A stretch of DNA of 64,000 bases from Prevotella koreensis (GCF_003977605.1 NZ_RYYU01000001.1:2420600-2484599); one strand, 5' to 3'; shown: positions 16,061 to 25,399, counted from the first letter of the stretch. A program made the numbers and translations. Notes: generated from the letters alone by a model not told the origin.

Positions 16061-18610
16061 TCATAGGTTTGGCCCTTGGAGAGGAATTGGTGCTATCGAA
16101 TAAAGTCCTTCCACATCTTTAAGCGTTAATTTATGAGTTTCTAACGCTTTCTTAATGTAGTCTTCATTAATGCTTTTTAAGTCATATTTGGAGAATTCGC
16201 CGATAAATCCTTTTATATTCTTTTTTAACTCAGTAAGCTCTTTAGAAGTTATAATGGAGACTTCTTTTGTGTAATTTGCTTTATCAGAAACCACATTGGT
16301 TTGATGAATATGGATATATTTAATATTTTTATCTATGCCATATGTTTTTTCAAACCAACCTATATGATTATTCATTTGTCCGACTTCTTCTTTTAAAATG
16401 CATTTTCTTGTAGATAACACTTCATTTTTACACTCAAATCCTATGAAATTTAAGCCATTAGGAAATATCCACAAATTATCAGGCCCTACATTATATTTGT
16501 GGTCTGGTCTTTGACTTATATAGCCTAATAATTTTCCAATTTCTTGAAGTGCAGCTTCAAATTTGTCTGATTTTGTACCAAAACTGAGGTCTGATAGAAT
16601 TGCATCCATTTTCAGTGTCAAGTCCTCGTATGTTTTAAATCTACAAAGATATTCGTGGATAAGTGTAAGCGATTTTTGATTGATTGGACTTATAACCTTG
16701 TAGTTGCAGTTTAAAGGTTTTAGGACATAGGGATTTAAATCATGGGCTGTTTTTTGTATATTTTCAAACTCTATTTTACTTCTACGATAGACGCATTTTG
16801 CCATTAGTTGAAGATACCAACCTTTTTCTTGTTCTCTATCTTTAAAGTCTATGTTAATAAGGTCTTGATATATTTTCTCCGCTCTTGAATAATCTGATTT
16901 TATGCAAGCCTGTTCTGCTCTAAATTCTTTTATTATTATGTCTATAAGAGGGTGTGCTTCTTCTTTCAGCTTAATATCATCCATCGCTTCTTTATAGAAC
17001 TGCTTCCAATTCTCATCACGATTAAGACATTGACTTATTACTTCGGAAAATGCTTTTCCTGCGGTTTGAATATCCGAAATTTCATCTTTCACACTATTTG
17101 AAACATCTTCTCCTATTTTAATTTGCATTAATGTTTGGGGAGAGAAAAGATTTTGATTAATAGATGTCTTAATAAAACTAACCAAGTCTTCACCTACTAT
17201 AAGAATTACGCTATAATCTTTTTCACTTCTTACGCTTCTTCCTAGTCCTTGTTCAATTTTTTGTGCTATCTTTGTTGTGATAAGTGCACTATCTTCCCTA
17301 CATTGTTGCTCATATCTATCCGATAGATTCCCAAATGAAGGTAGAGAATCTAGTACTAATATTCGACATTGATTATCTGCAAGATCTATTCCGTCATATC
17401 TATTTATGAACACGACAGTGTGGTTATAGGGACCACCGCTTCTCAAGTAGTTAACTTCTTCAGGAAGTTTACCCCTAATTGCAATCTTAGCTCCTCTCTT
17501 TTCATAATCATCTCCCCACCACAGAGAAGGAACTAGAGCGACTTTGCTAATAATTCCTTTCACGGAGGATTTACAAACAAAATTGCGAATATTTTCTGAA
17601 TTGAGACTTTTATCTATTCGTGTTGGAAATAATATCATTTTCTCTCCAGACCATTTTGTTAACGAATTTGTTAATGGATGTATAACAGATTCTTTACTCA
17701 TCATTAATCCTTTTATAAAAAAAGAATCATCTTGAGTCGTTGCAGACATTAAGATACGTTGATCTGCTTTTGTAAAAGAAGTAAATCTATGAATTAAATT
17801 ATAATCAGGTGTTATCTCTATACCAGAACCTGTAAAATAGGCAGTACAATCGCTCCATATATCTTTTAAGAGAGGATATACAAATTTAACTTCATCACAG
17901 TCCTGTTGTTGATTCATATATTCAGCAACTTCGTTTTGTTTGTCTATCCAGTCCCAATAAGGTACAGGCATAAGTTCATAAGAGCTTTCTGTGTTTTTTA
18001 TATCTATATATGTTCCTTCACCCTGCTTTCGCATAGATGCTTCGAACAAAGATAAAAAATATTTATAAATATCAGATTGTCGATTGGCTTTAATAGAAAA
18101 AGCACTACGAATGGAATCTATACAAGCATGAGAGTCATCAAGAACTATAGTTCCGATTTTTATACTGTTATTGTCTATTCCAAACTGTGTTCGTCCATTA
18201 AAGAGTCGCTGAACATATGTTATCAAAATTTCTTTGCTCTCAAGGAATTCATCGGGTATTCTTTCTCCCTGTTTATGCAATTGGTGTTTTATGCCAAACT
18301 TGGTAGCATCATTTGATGCTTGTTCGGCCAATTGTATACTAGGGCAAACATAGAGGCAAGGTCCTTTACCACTATTTAATCTTGATTGTAATAGTAAGAG
18401 CCCAATGAGCGTTTTGCCTTCTCCCGTATGTAACTTTATTATTACATCACGATCATCATTATGATTGGTATACCAATCATCAAGTACAGATCTCTGAATA
18501 GGCCTTAAAGGACCAGCAGATGCTTGTCTATCCAGGTTAGAATAGATATTCACAGGATTTGTATCCTTTGCAAAGGATTTACTTTTGATTTTACTTTTAA
18601 AATCTATCAT
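16061..18610 (-). CDS. SF2 DEAD/DEAH-type helicase with C-terminal PD-(D/E)XK-like region
   Basis: 849 aa. Motif I is TGEGKT (residues 62-67). Motif II is DDSH (158-161) in place of DEAH. Motif VI appears as QGLGRSVR. The C-terminal third has a candidate nuclease core: an EIG helix, D711 in GPDNLW and E726-C-K728 in GFECKN, which matches the E...D...ExK layout of PD-(D/E)XK enzymes. A helicase-nuclease of this kind would be a restriction or defence effector. It lies downstream of fic on the same strand, inside the flanking repeats. The helicase call is safe; the nuclease call is moderate. Confidence 0.8.
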   Translation of the reverse strand: MIDFKSKIKSKSFAKDTNPVNIYSNLDRQASAGPLRPIQRSVLDDWYTNHNDDRDVIIKLHTGEGKTLIGLLLLQSRLNSGKGPCLYVCPSIQLAEQASNDATKFGIKHQLHKQGERIPDEFLESKEILITYVQRLFNGRTQFGIDNNSIKIGTIVLDDSHACIDSIRSAFSIKANRQSDIYKYFLSLFEASMRKQGEGTYIDIKNTESSYELMPVPYWDWIDKQNEVAEYMNQQQDCDEVKFVYPLLKDIWSDCTAYFTGSGIEITPDYNLIHRFTSFTKADQRILMSATTQDDSFFIKGLMMSKESVIHPLTNSLTKWSGEKMILFPTRIDKSLNSENIRNFVCKSSVKGIISKVALVPSLWWGDDYEKRGAKIAIRGKLPEEVNYLRSGGPYNHTVVFINRYDGIDLADNQCRILVLDSLPSFGNLSDRYEQQCREDSALITTKIAQKIEQGLGRSVRSEKDYSVILIVGEDLVSFIKTSINQNLFSPQTLMQIKIGEDVSNSVKDEISDIQTAGKAFSEVISQCLNRDENWKQFYKEAMDDIKLKEEAHPLIDIIIKEFRAEQACIKSDYSRAEKIYQDLINIDFKDREQEKGWYLQLMAKCVYRRSKIEFENIQKTAHDLNPYVLKPLNCNYKVISPINQKSLTLIHEYLCRFKTYEDLTLKMDAILSDLSFGTKSDKFEAALQEIGKLLGYISQRPDHKYNVGPDNLWIFPNGLNFIGFECKNEVLSTRKCILKEEVGQMNNHIGWFEKTYGIDKNIKYIHIHQTNVVSDKANYTKEVSIITSKELTELKKNIKGFIGEFSKYDLKSINEDYIKKALETHKLTLKDVEGLYSIAPIPLQGPNL

Positions 18611-18730
18611 CTTTTTATATTTATTATGTTGCTTGTTTTTTACATGAATCTATGACTATATTGCTTTGATTCCATTTTAGAATGTACCTTAGGTTCATTG
18701 ATTGTTATCTGGCCATGTTCCACCTTATAT

Positions 18731-19695
18731 TCACACATTTTGCTCATAATAATATGAATAGTCAATACCTTTCATGAACATTTCTCTGTCGTCAATCTTG
18801 GTGGTGAGTGCAGGCTGTACCAAAGACTTGATATGCGTGCTATCAGTTACACTTTCACGCATGGCAGACAGATACTGGTTCTTGTCTATCTGACTCCAAT
18901 CCACACACCGTTTTAGAGAACGCTTTAGCATGAGGTCGAGCCAAATGCGAGTACTGCGACCATTGCCCTCCATGAAAGGATGGGCAACGTTGCATAAATT
19001 CGGCAGCACTCGACCATTTGTGAACGAGTTCACATGGTACTCGCTTGCACGAATTTTCATTTTCACATATTTGTCCATAATCTCATTAAATTAAAGGTGG
19101 TTTCAGGCATTCGCTCTATTGTTTGCAGCGTAGTAGGGAAGTGCATGCAGTTAGCAAAGGTAAAGCCTCCTTTGGATATATTCTTAGTTCGGATTTGTCC
19201 TGCAAAGTCGTATAATCCGCCAAAGAGATAAGCATGTATCTGTTGTAGGCATTTGATGCTGCCAGGCTCTGCTGATTGTAAGATTCCACTTTCAAAGAGT
19301 TGATATGCTTTTTTCTTGCTCTGTCCATCAATGGTGTTGTCGCTGTAGGTGAACCAATCGAGAAATGACATTGCCTTGCTGTTTGGTATTGCCTTTGCCA
19401 ATAAGATTACGCCCTTGCTATCCAACATATCTGTCAATCGTTGTTTACCATCCGGTGCTTGCAACTTGAACCGGTTAGTGGCACTAACCAGTTCGGTATC
19501 CTCTTTCTTCAACTTTGTTTTGAGATATTTCCAATAGTTTCTCGTCTTCTGATAATCGTCCTGCTCATTGATTGCTGCAATTATATCAAATACCGAGAAC
19601 CACCACTTGTTGTGGTCGTCGTCCCACACAGCCCTCACTTCACGGTCGTTGAAGAAGCGGATGGATTGCTTATGTCGTTCTTGATGTTCTGCCAT
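18731..19695 (-). pseudogene. fic gene split by a 5-bp duplication
   Basis: Fic proteins transfer AMP or related groups to target hydroxyls. Two overlapping frames encode one protein. The first (19063-19695, 210 aa) has an N-terminal Bro-N/KilA-like part ([12 protein letters not shown]) and the start of the Fic fold ([16 protein letters not shown]). The second (18731-19078, 115 aa) has the active-site motif HPFMEGNGRSTR and the WLDLML and FMKGIDYSYYY segments. TTTAA is duplicated at 19086-19095; removing one copy joins the frames. The second part also has about 24 extra residues between KYVKM and the HPF motif compared with usual Fic proteins. Probably inactive as is, unless slippage restores it. 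Confidence 0.85.
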
Positions 19696-19748
19696 AGTGA
19701 ATATTATTACTAATCTTGGGTGTTTTTCAACTCCTTTTGATTGACATG

Positions 19749-19756
19749 CAAATTTA
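19749..19756 (-). promoter_or_regulatory. Possible -7 box of the fic gene
   Basis: TAAATTTG on the minus strand fits TAnnTTTG, about 54 bp upstream of the fic ATG. No convincing TTTG box is seen 20 bp farther upstream. If used, it may also drive the helicase gene, which has no clear promoter of its own. Confidence 0.35.
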
Positions 19757-19854
19757 ATAAATATTTTTGTATAAAGAATGAAAAAACGTGAGAAAGTTGT
19801 TCTCTTATTGAAAGTTTATCATAGCACTTCTATTTCTATCTTTTATTTGATGAA

Positions 19855-20030
19855 TGATTGTTGTTCTCTCTGATTTTGCTTTTGATTTCAAGGCATACAT
19901 ACCATGCTTTTCTAATATGTTTTTGGGTCGGATAATTCGTTGGTAATAAACATAATACAGCCGCATAAGGATTGTGTTCCTATGCGGCAGCACTGTTATT
20001 TATAGATGATTTCTTACTTTATTTATTCAA
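19855..20030. repeat. Right copy of the direct repeat flanking helicase and fic
   Basis: Counterpart of 15786-15957. Its hairpin arms are GCCGCATA (19960-19967) and TATGCGGC (19981-19988), with compensating differences from the left copy, which suggests the stem is under selection. It lies upstream of fic, so unlike the left copy it cannot be a terminator for a minus-strand neighbour. Confidence 0.7.
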
Positions 20031-20220
20031 AGATAAACATTATTTAAATTCAGTGCATTACAAGAATGTGTAAACGGTAAGAAAACGTAATATGGTACAT
20101 AAAGCCAACGTAGAAGACTTATCAAACCATATTGCTAAATCGTCAATGTGGTTTTGAGATGCTTTCTTTAGTCAGACACAAAGTCAAAAAAATAAATTTA
20201 CCGCAAAAGCACTAACTAAA

Positions 20221-20287
20221 ATGCCACAAAAACACCAAACAAAACATCACAAAAACACAAATCAAAACACCACAAAAACACCAAGCA
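20221..20287. repeat. Three-copy ~23-bp tandem repeat upstream of the DUF4143 promoter
   Basis: The unit CCACAAAAACACCAAACAAAAC recurs three times with small changes (cores at about 20224, 20248 and 20271). The last copy abuts the -33 box. The spacing is about two helical turns, which fits repeated protein binding or an A-tract-rich activating element. Confidence 0.55.
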
Positions 20288-20288
20288 A

Positions 20289-20320
20289 TTTGCGAGGTTT
20301 ATAAAAAAATAATATCTTTG
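20289..20320 (+). promoter_or_regulatory. Promoter of the DUF4143 ATPase gene
   Basis: TTTG (20289-20292) and TATCTTTG (20313-20320) are separated by exactly 20 bp, the canonical Bacteroidetes arrangement. The start codon is 20 bp after the -7 box. Confidence 0.75.
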
Positions 20321-20340
20321 CACCAAATTTAGTAAACAAT

Positions 20341-21642
20341 ATGGAATATCTCAAAAGAACAGCAGATGAATATCTGAGTCTGCTATTGGCTTCCTCCGGA
20401 GCTGTGCTCATAGAAGGCCCTAAGTGGTGTGGCAAAACCACAACTGCAGAGCAACAAGCAAATAGTGTTATCAGGCTGCAAGATCCTGATATGCGTGACA
20501 AATATCAGTCTACCATTAGAGTGAAACCTTCACTTCTACTGTCTGGTGGCACTCCACGTCTTATAGATGAATGGCAGGAGGCTCCTGTGCTATGGGACTC
20601 GGTGCGAGTTATGGTTGATAAACGAAACGAGTTTGGGCAATTTATTTTGACAGGTTCCAATTCTATTGACCCAAAGAAAAAAAGTGAATTTGTTAAACAT
20701 TCTGGTAGCGGTAGAATTGCAAAGATGCAAATGCTTCCAATGAGTCTTTATGAATCTTTGGAGTCTAATGGCAAAATTTCAATAAAAGAACTATTTGATA
20801 ATCAGGATTTGGACATTGATGGTGTAATGTCTGACATGTCTATTGAAGAACTGATATTTGCTGCTTGTCGTGGTGGATGGCCAGCTTCGTTGTATGCTAA
20901 GTTTGATAAAGCAAAACTGCAAATAGCCAAGAACTACGTACAAATAGTGTGTAGTACAGATATGTCGACAATAGATGGCGTAAGAAGAAACGAAAAAGTA
21001 GCAAGCGCAATACTTCAGAGTTATGCACGTAATATCTCGACGTTGGCAAAGAAGACCGTGGTGTATCGAGATGTCAACGAGCACTTGGAGGGTGTCAGTA
21101 CAACGTCATTCGATGCATATCTTGATGCACTCGAACGCTTGTTCGTCATTCAAGATATTGATGCATGGAGTCCTGCTATTCGTTCTGCATCAGCCATACG
21201 TCGTGGTTCTAAGCGTGAATTTGTCGATCCTTCAATTGCTGTTGCTGCCTTAGGATTGTCGCCAGAGGCACTCTATACAGATTTGAAAACCTTTGGATTC
21301 TTGTTCGAATGCATGGCCATCCGTGACCTTAAGGCTTATTCACTATCCCTTGGAGGTTCTATGTCTTATTATCACGACAGATATGATTTAGAAGCAGATG
21401 CTGTTCTTCATATTGATGATGGGCGATATGCCCTAATTGAATTCAAATTAGGAAGCCGTGAAATAGAAGAGGGAGCTGAACACTTAAAAGAAATCAAAAG
21501 ATTAGTACAAGAACATAATATAACTGAAAGACAAATCAAACTTCGTGAGCCAGACTTGCTGATGGTTATCACCGGAGGAGAAATGGCCTACACTCGTCCT
21601 GATGGTGTCAAGGTCATTCCGCTGGCTTGTCTGAAAGACTAA
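20341..21642 (+). CDS. DUF4143-family AAA ATPase
   Basis: 433 aa, full length for the family. Walker A is EGPKWCGKTT (residues 25-34), Walker B is RLIDEWQEAP, and a sensor-like FILTGSNS follows. The C-terminal half is a DUF4143 domain with a restriction-fold-like end (LIEFKLG, then DLLMVITGG). Members are widespread, mostly uncharacterised ATPases with archaeal-type AAA features. It has a strong promoter of its own, and the following 128-aa gene starts only 6 bp later. It is a second family member besides the cut-off gene at the left edge. Confidence 0.88.
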   Translation: MEYLKRTADEYLSLLLASSGAVLIEGPKWCGKTTTAEQQANSVIRLQDPDMRDKYQSTIRVKPSLLLSGGTPRLIDEWQEAPVLWDSVRVMVDKRNEFGQFILTGSNSIDPKKKSEFVKHSGSGRIAKMQMLPMSLYESLESNGKISIKELFDNQDLDIDGVMSDMSIEELIFAACRGGWPASLYAKFDKAKLQIAKNYVQIVCSTDMSTIDGVRRNEKVASAILQSYARNISTLAKKTVVYRDVNEHLEGVSTTSFDAYLDALERLFVIQDIDAWSPAIRSASAIRRGSKREFVDPSIAVAALGLSPEALYTDLKTFGFLFECMAIRDLKAYSLSLGGSMSYYHDRYDLEADAVLHIDDGRYALIEFKLGSREIEEGAEHLKEIKRLVQEHNITERQIKLREPDLLMVITGGEMAYTRPDGVKVIPLACLKD

Positions 21643-21648
21643 CAAGTA

Positions 21649-22035
21649 ATGCAGTTTGCAGTTAAGATTAAGAATACTTATTTTGATAAAGAATATGTTT
21701 CGGAACTCAAACAGTTCTTGAAATACGAAGCCAATTCGGTAGTTGCTCGATATTCCATATATCCGGTTTTCTTTGGCTTGGCTATTTTATATGCATTTGG
21801 TACTGCACATTCCTCTGTAAGTGTTTGTGGAGAGTTCTCTTCCTTTGCAGGATTTGTAGTGTTGGAATTGTTGCTTGCAGTAGGTTTAATATGGGTTATC
21901 TTTACTTTCGTCCATCCTTATGATAAGATTGCCCAGCGCAATCGTCATCGAGAGATAAACAGAATCATGTTACGCTTCAAAGGAAGTTGTGATAAGGAGA
22001 CAGAGATGAGAATCATCCAAGGAACGACTAAATAA
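21649..22035 (+). CDS. Small two-helix membrane protein
   Basis: 128 aa, family not recognised. Two hydrophobic segments (about residues 41-56 and 69-88) flank a short loop. The termini are polar, the C-terminus Arg-rich. It begins 6 bp after the DUF4143 ATPase stop, so the two are probably translated from one message and may act together. No catalytic motif is visible. Confidence 0.65.
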   Translation: MQFAVKIKNTYFDKEYVSELKQFLKYEANSVVARYSIYPVFFGLAILYAFGTAHSSVSVCGEFSSFAGFVVLELLLAVGLIWVIFTFVHPYDKIAQRNRHREINRIMLRFKGSCDKETEMRIIQGTTK

Positions 22036-22089
22036 GAGGGTAATTAAATATAAATAGTCAGAGTATGTCAAGTATAGAGAGCGAGATAC

Positions 22090-22551
22090 CTACTTGTATC
22101 TTACCAACCGCATCAGCGCGGGGTATTGTTCTTCAAAGCGGTCGAACTCGATTGCATAGCCATCGTAGCCCATTTCGGTAAAGGCGAGGCGGATATCTCG
22201 TTGCTCTTCCTCCGTGATGGCGCGTCGCTGCTGCTTCACCTTGTAATAGATGTCTGGGCCGAAGCAGGACATGACTTTCCTTTTTGCTCCGTGCAAGTCA
22301 GCAGCTCGCACCTTGTCGTAGATGCTCGATATGCCCCACGCGTAGCGTTCCTTGTGCTCGGGTTCATAGAGCGGACAGGGTTGCGCACCCGTTACCACAT
22401 ACGGATTTAGAACCATATACCGCTCCTTCGTACTCATTTCTAGCATCGTGTAAGCTGTATGGCGCAACAAGCACTGGCTGGCTTTCTCGCAGTGAGTGCC
22501 AGCACAGTGTGCGTAGTCAATGTCTAATTGGTTGTATTCTTCAAGGGTCAT
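22090..22551 (-). CDS. DUF6078-type hypothetical protein
   Basis: 153 aa. The N-terminus has clustered cysteines (C16, C21, C27) in a CAGTHCEKASQC pattern that could bind metal or form disulfides. A further Cys-Pro (QPCPLYEP) and an Arg/Glu-rich C-terminus follow. It resembles the DUF6078 family found in Bacteroides and Prevotella, of unknown role. It converges with the 128-aa gene, and its neighbour upstream on the same strand is the 203-aa gene. Confidence 0.65.
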   Translation of the reverse strand: MTLEEYNQLDIDYAHCAGTHCEKASQCLLRHTAYTMLEMSTKERYMVLNPYVVTGAQPCPLYEPEHKERYAWGISSIYDKVRAADLHGAKRKVMSCFGPDIYYKVKQQRRAITEEEQRDIRLAFTEMGYDGYAIEFDRFEEQYPALMRLVRYK

Positions 22552-22578
22552 AGAAGGAAATGTTGTTGTGTATTTACT

Positions 22579-23190
22579 TTAACCAAGACATGACCAAATG
22601 GCAGGATTGGTTATAATATTTGCAAGTATATTTGAAGCAACATTTTCGCCAAACGACTTTATTTTATCAATGAGTTTGGGCTTAGCTTTTTCCAAATCCC
22701 CCTTTTCTTCTTCTACAATCTGCTTTATCTCTTTTAGCTGAGTTACCGAAAGTTGGTCTTCAAGTGCTTTTACGAGAATCTCAATAGTTTGCTGTTGAGA
22801 CTGCTGCTGGGATTGGGTATTCGTATTGCTTATGTTGTTATTTATGTTGATATTCTTATATCCTTTAGAACTATTAGGCTTTTCTTTCTCTACAATATCC
22901 GGATACTCTAAAAAGGCTTCGAGAATGGCTAATAATTCCTCTTGTTGTTCAGGACACAATTTCTCTTTACTAATACGCCCAAAGTTATCAACATCTTTAT
23001 CACCGGGAAATTGCGTGTCTAAGAATCTCTTAGTCCTTGTCAACCATTTTATATAAAGTTTGTTATCTTCGTATACATAATACGAAGGCATAGGAACGTT
23101 AGGTGGAGGTAACCTCTTTTCTAACAGGGGAATCCTTTCTTTCTGCTCCTTAATAAGGGCTTCCAACGTTGTTCGTGCTTCTTTTTCCAT
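22579..23190 (-). CDS. Tripartite hypothetical with N/Q-rich linker
   Basis: 203 aa. It has a charged N-terminal domain (1-115), a very polar N/Q linker (NININNNISN, then QSQQQSQQQ; about 116-138) and a conserved-looking C-terminal domain (QLKEIKQIVEEEK, then IDKIKSFGENVASN). The C-terminal domain recurs, to my memory, at the ends of other Bacteroidales hypotheticals next to different N-terminal domains, which suggests an adaptor or effector-linking role. No enzyme motif is seen. It lies downstream of dnaK beyond a terminator. Confidence 0.6.
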   Translation of the reverse strand: MEKEARTTLEALIKEQKERIPLLEKRLPPPNVPMPSYYVYEDNKLYIKWLTRTKRFLDTQFPGDKDVDNFGRISKEKLCPEQQEELLAILEAFLEYPDIVEKEKPNSSKGYKNININNNISNTNTQSQQQSQQQTIEILVKALEDQLSVTQLKEIKQIVEEEKGDLEKAKPKLIDKIKSFGENVASNILANIITNPAIWSCLG

Positions 23191-23217
23191 AATTTATAAA
23201 TTGAGATTAAACACAAT

Positions 23218-23250
23218 AATCGCAGCTAATCCTTTCGGACAGCTGCGATT
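23218..23250 (-). terminator. dnaK terminator
   Basis: A perfect 10-bp stem, AATCGCAGCT (23218-23227) with AGCTGCGATT (23241-23250), and a 13-nt loop. It lies just after the dnaK stop on the minus strand and before the 203-aa gene. An A/T-rich stretch follows rather than a clean U tract. Confidence 0.65.
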
Positions 23251-23266
23251 ACATTAATACTTATTC

Positions 23267-25177
23267 TTACTTCACTTCCTCAAAGTCTGCATCCTGAACG
23301 GTGTCGTCATTGTTGCTCTGTTGACCGCCGGCCTGTTGTCCGCCTTGGAAGCCTTGGTCTGCGCCCGGCTGAGCACCGCCTGTCTGCTGATACATCTTGG
23401 CACTTGCTGCCTGCATCACCTGATTCAGTTCGTTCATTGCTGCGTCAATGGCTGCGATGTCACTATTCTTGTGCGCTTCCTTGAGTTTTGCCACGGCAGT
23501 TTCTACTCCTGCCTTGTCGTCGCCCAGTTTGTCGCCATTCTCTTTGAGGAAATTCTCGGTAGAGAAAATCATTGAGTCGGCTTGGTTGAGTTTATCAATC
23601 TTCTCGCGTTCGCGCTTGTCGGCTTCAGCATTTGCTTCTGCTTCTGCCTTCATGCGGTCGATTTCCTCTTGGCTAAGACCGCTGCTTGCCTCGATGCGAA
23701 TCTTCTGCTCCTTACCGGTCCCCTTGTCTTTCGCGCTTACATTGAGGATACCGTTGGCATCGATGTCGAAACTTACCTCAATCTGTGGTTCTCCGCGCTG
23801 TGCCGGAGCGATGCCATCGAGATTGAACTGACCGATGCTCTTGTTCTGCGAAGCCATCGGACGTTCGCCTTGCAGCACGTGGATTGTCACAGCTGTCTGG
23901 TTGTCAACGGCCGTTGAGAATGTTTCGGTCTTCTTGCACGGAATGGTAGTGTTTGCCTCGATGAGTTTTGTCATCACGCCGCCGAGGGTCTCGATGCCCA
24001 GTGTCAGCGGAGTAACATCGAGCAACACGATGTCCTGACCTGTTTCTTGGTTTAGGATTGCGCCCTGTATTGCTGCTCCTACGGCAACCACCTCGTCCGG
24101 GTTTACGCCCTTTGAAGGCTCTTTTCCGAAATAGTTCTTCACCAAAGTCTGAACGGCAGGAATTCGGCTCGAACCACCCACGAGTATTACCTCGTTGATG
24201 TCTGATGCAGAAAGTCCGGCATCTTTCATTGCTTTCTGGCATGGTTCAAGACAAGCCTGTATCAGGTTGTGTGCCAACTGCTCGAACTTAGCGCGTGTCA
24301 GACTCTTCACCAAGTGCTTTGGCACTCCGTCCACCGGCATGATGTAAGGCAGGTTAATCTCTGTGCTTGTAGAAGATGAAAGTTCAATCTTTGCCTTTTC
24401 TGCCGCCTCTTTGAGTCGTTGCATTGCCATCGGGTCAGCCGTGAGGTCGGCTCCTTCGTCGTTCTTGAACTCCTGAACGAGCCAGTCTATTATCACTTGG
24501 TCGAAGTCGTCGCCACCCAGGTGAGTGTCACCATTAGTACTGAGCACCTCGAACACGCCTCCTCCGAAGTCGAGGATACTAATATCGAATGTACCGCCAC
24601 CAAGGTCGAACACGGCAATCTTCATATCCTTGTTTGTCTTATCCACACCGTAAGCCAATGCTGCGGCAGTAGGCTCGTTCACGATACGGCGCACGTTGAG
24701 TCCCGCAATCTCTCCGGCCTCTTTCGTAGCCTGACGCTGTGAGTCGGAGAAGTATGCCGGCACGGTGATAACCGCATCCGTAACTTCCTGTCCGAGGTAA
24801 TCTTCAGCGGTTTTCTTCATCTTCTGAAGCACCATTGCACTGATTTCCTGCGGAGTATATTTGCGTCCTTCAATTTCCACACGCGGGTATCCGTTTTCGT
24901 TCACCACACTGTAAGGCATGCGCGAAATTTCTTTCTCTGTCTGCTGCCAGTTTTCGCCCATGAATCGCTTGATGCTGTAAACGGTGTTCTTTGGGTTTGT
25001 GATGGCCTGACGTTTAGCCGGGTCACCAATCTTACGCTCCCCATCCTTTACGAAACCAATCACCGATGGTGTGGTGCGCTTGCCCTCGCTGTTGGTTATT
25101 ACTACCGGTTCGTTACCTTCGAAAACGGCAACGCAACTGTTTGTAGTTCCTAAGTCAATTCCAATAATCTTTCCCAT
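23267..25177 (-). CDS. dnaK: Hsp70 chaperone DnaK
   Basis: 636 aa, normal length. The ATPase domain starts with [13 protein letters not shown] and includes the phosphate loops FDLGGGTFD and VGGSSRIP. The substrate-binding domain follows ([13 protein letters not shown]) and the C-terminus ends in a Gly/Gln-rich lid and the acidic DADFEEVK tail. It folds and protects proteins with DnaJ and GrpE, neither of which is in the window. No CIRCE element is seen upstream; two other palindromes are (25284-25313). Confidence 0.98.
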   Translation of the reverse strand: MGKIIGIDLGTTNSCVAVFEGNEPVVITNSEGKRTTPSVIGFVKDGERKIGDPAKRQAITNPKNTVYSIKRFMGENWQQTEKEISRMPYSVVNENGYPRVEIEGRKYTPQEISAMVLQKMKKTAEDYLGQEVTDAVITVPAYFSDSQRQATKEAGEIAGLNVRRIVNEPTAAALAYGVDKTNKDMKIAVFDLGGGTFDISILDFGGGVFEVLSTNGDTHLGGDDFDQVIIDWLVQEFKNDEGADLTADPMAMQRLKEAAEKAKIELSSSTSTEINLPYIMPVDGVPKHLVKSLTRAKFEQLAHNLIQACLEPCQKAMKDAGLSASDINEVILVGGSSRIPAVQTLVKNYFGKEPSKGVNPDEVVAVGAAIQGAILNQETGQDIVLLDVTPLTLGIETLGGVMTKLIEANTTIPCKKTETFSTAVDNQTAVTIHVLQGERPMASQNKSIGQFNLDGIAPAQRGEPQIEVSFDIDANGILNVSAKDKGTGKEQKIRIEASSGLSQEEIDRMKAEAEANAEADKREREKIDKLNQADSMIFSTENFLKENGDKLGDDKAGVETAVAKLKEAHKNSDIAAIDAAMNELNQVMQAASAKMYQQTGGAQPGADQGFQGGQQAGGQQSNNDDTVQDADFEEVK

Positions 25178-25283
25178 AATCTTATTTTTTTATTTGTTAT
25201 TCCACATTAATTATCCGGATATGCACTGTCGGCCATCCGCTTAACGATAAAACAAACACCATGCCAATGCGACAGGTTGGGCA

Positions 25284-25313
25284 TGTCATGACAAAAGAAC
25301 TGACATTTTGTCA
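25284..25313. promoter_or_regulatory. Paired palindromes between dnaK and the ATPase gene
   Basis: TGTCATGACA (25284-25293) is a perfect 10-bp palindrome. TGACATTTTGTCA (25301-25313) is a 5-bp inverted repeat around TTT. Both share TGACA/TGTCA half-sites and lie in the 240-bp divergent interval, so they may form one composite operator for dnaK or the ATPase gene. Confidence 0.45.
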
Positions 25314-25369
25314 AGTACGTCGTGACTCTGTTGTTTTCATAAACTTGGAAAAATGTTGCTGTTACGTCA

Positions 25370-25399
25370 TTGCGGAATGGAAAAAAAATGTTATATTTG
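25370..25399 (+). promoter_or_regulatory. Promoter of the ATPase-DUF4435 pair
   Basis: TTG (25370-25372), 19 bp, then TATATTTG (25392-25399). The inferred transcription start leaves only about 15 nt before the ATG at 25420. This fixes the start codon and rules out the upstream in-frame starts. Confidence 0.65.

Larger units (their letters stand above)
19696..20340. other. Intergenic region between fic and the DUF4143 ATPase gene
   Basis: It holds the fic promoter candidate, the right copy of the flanking repeat, a three-copy tandem repeat (20221-20287) and the ATPase promoter. I see no intact gene. The 62-codon minus-strand ORF at 19805-19993 lies within the repeat and its counterpart in the left copy is interrupted by stops, so it is not a maintained gene. 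Confidence 0.5.

Noticed and set aside
19805..19993. 62-aa minus-strand ORF upstream of fic
   Set aside because: It lies in the flanking repeat, and the other repeat copy is interrupted by stops in the same frame.
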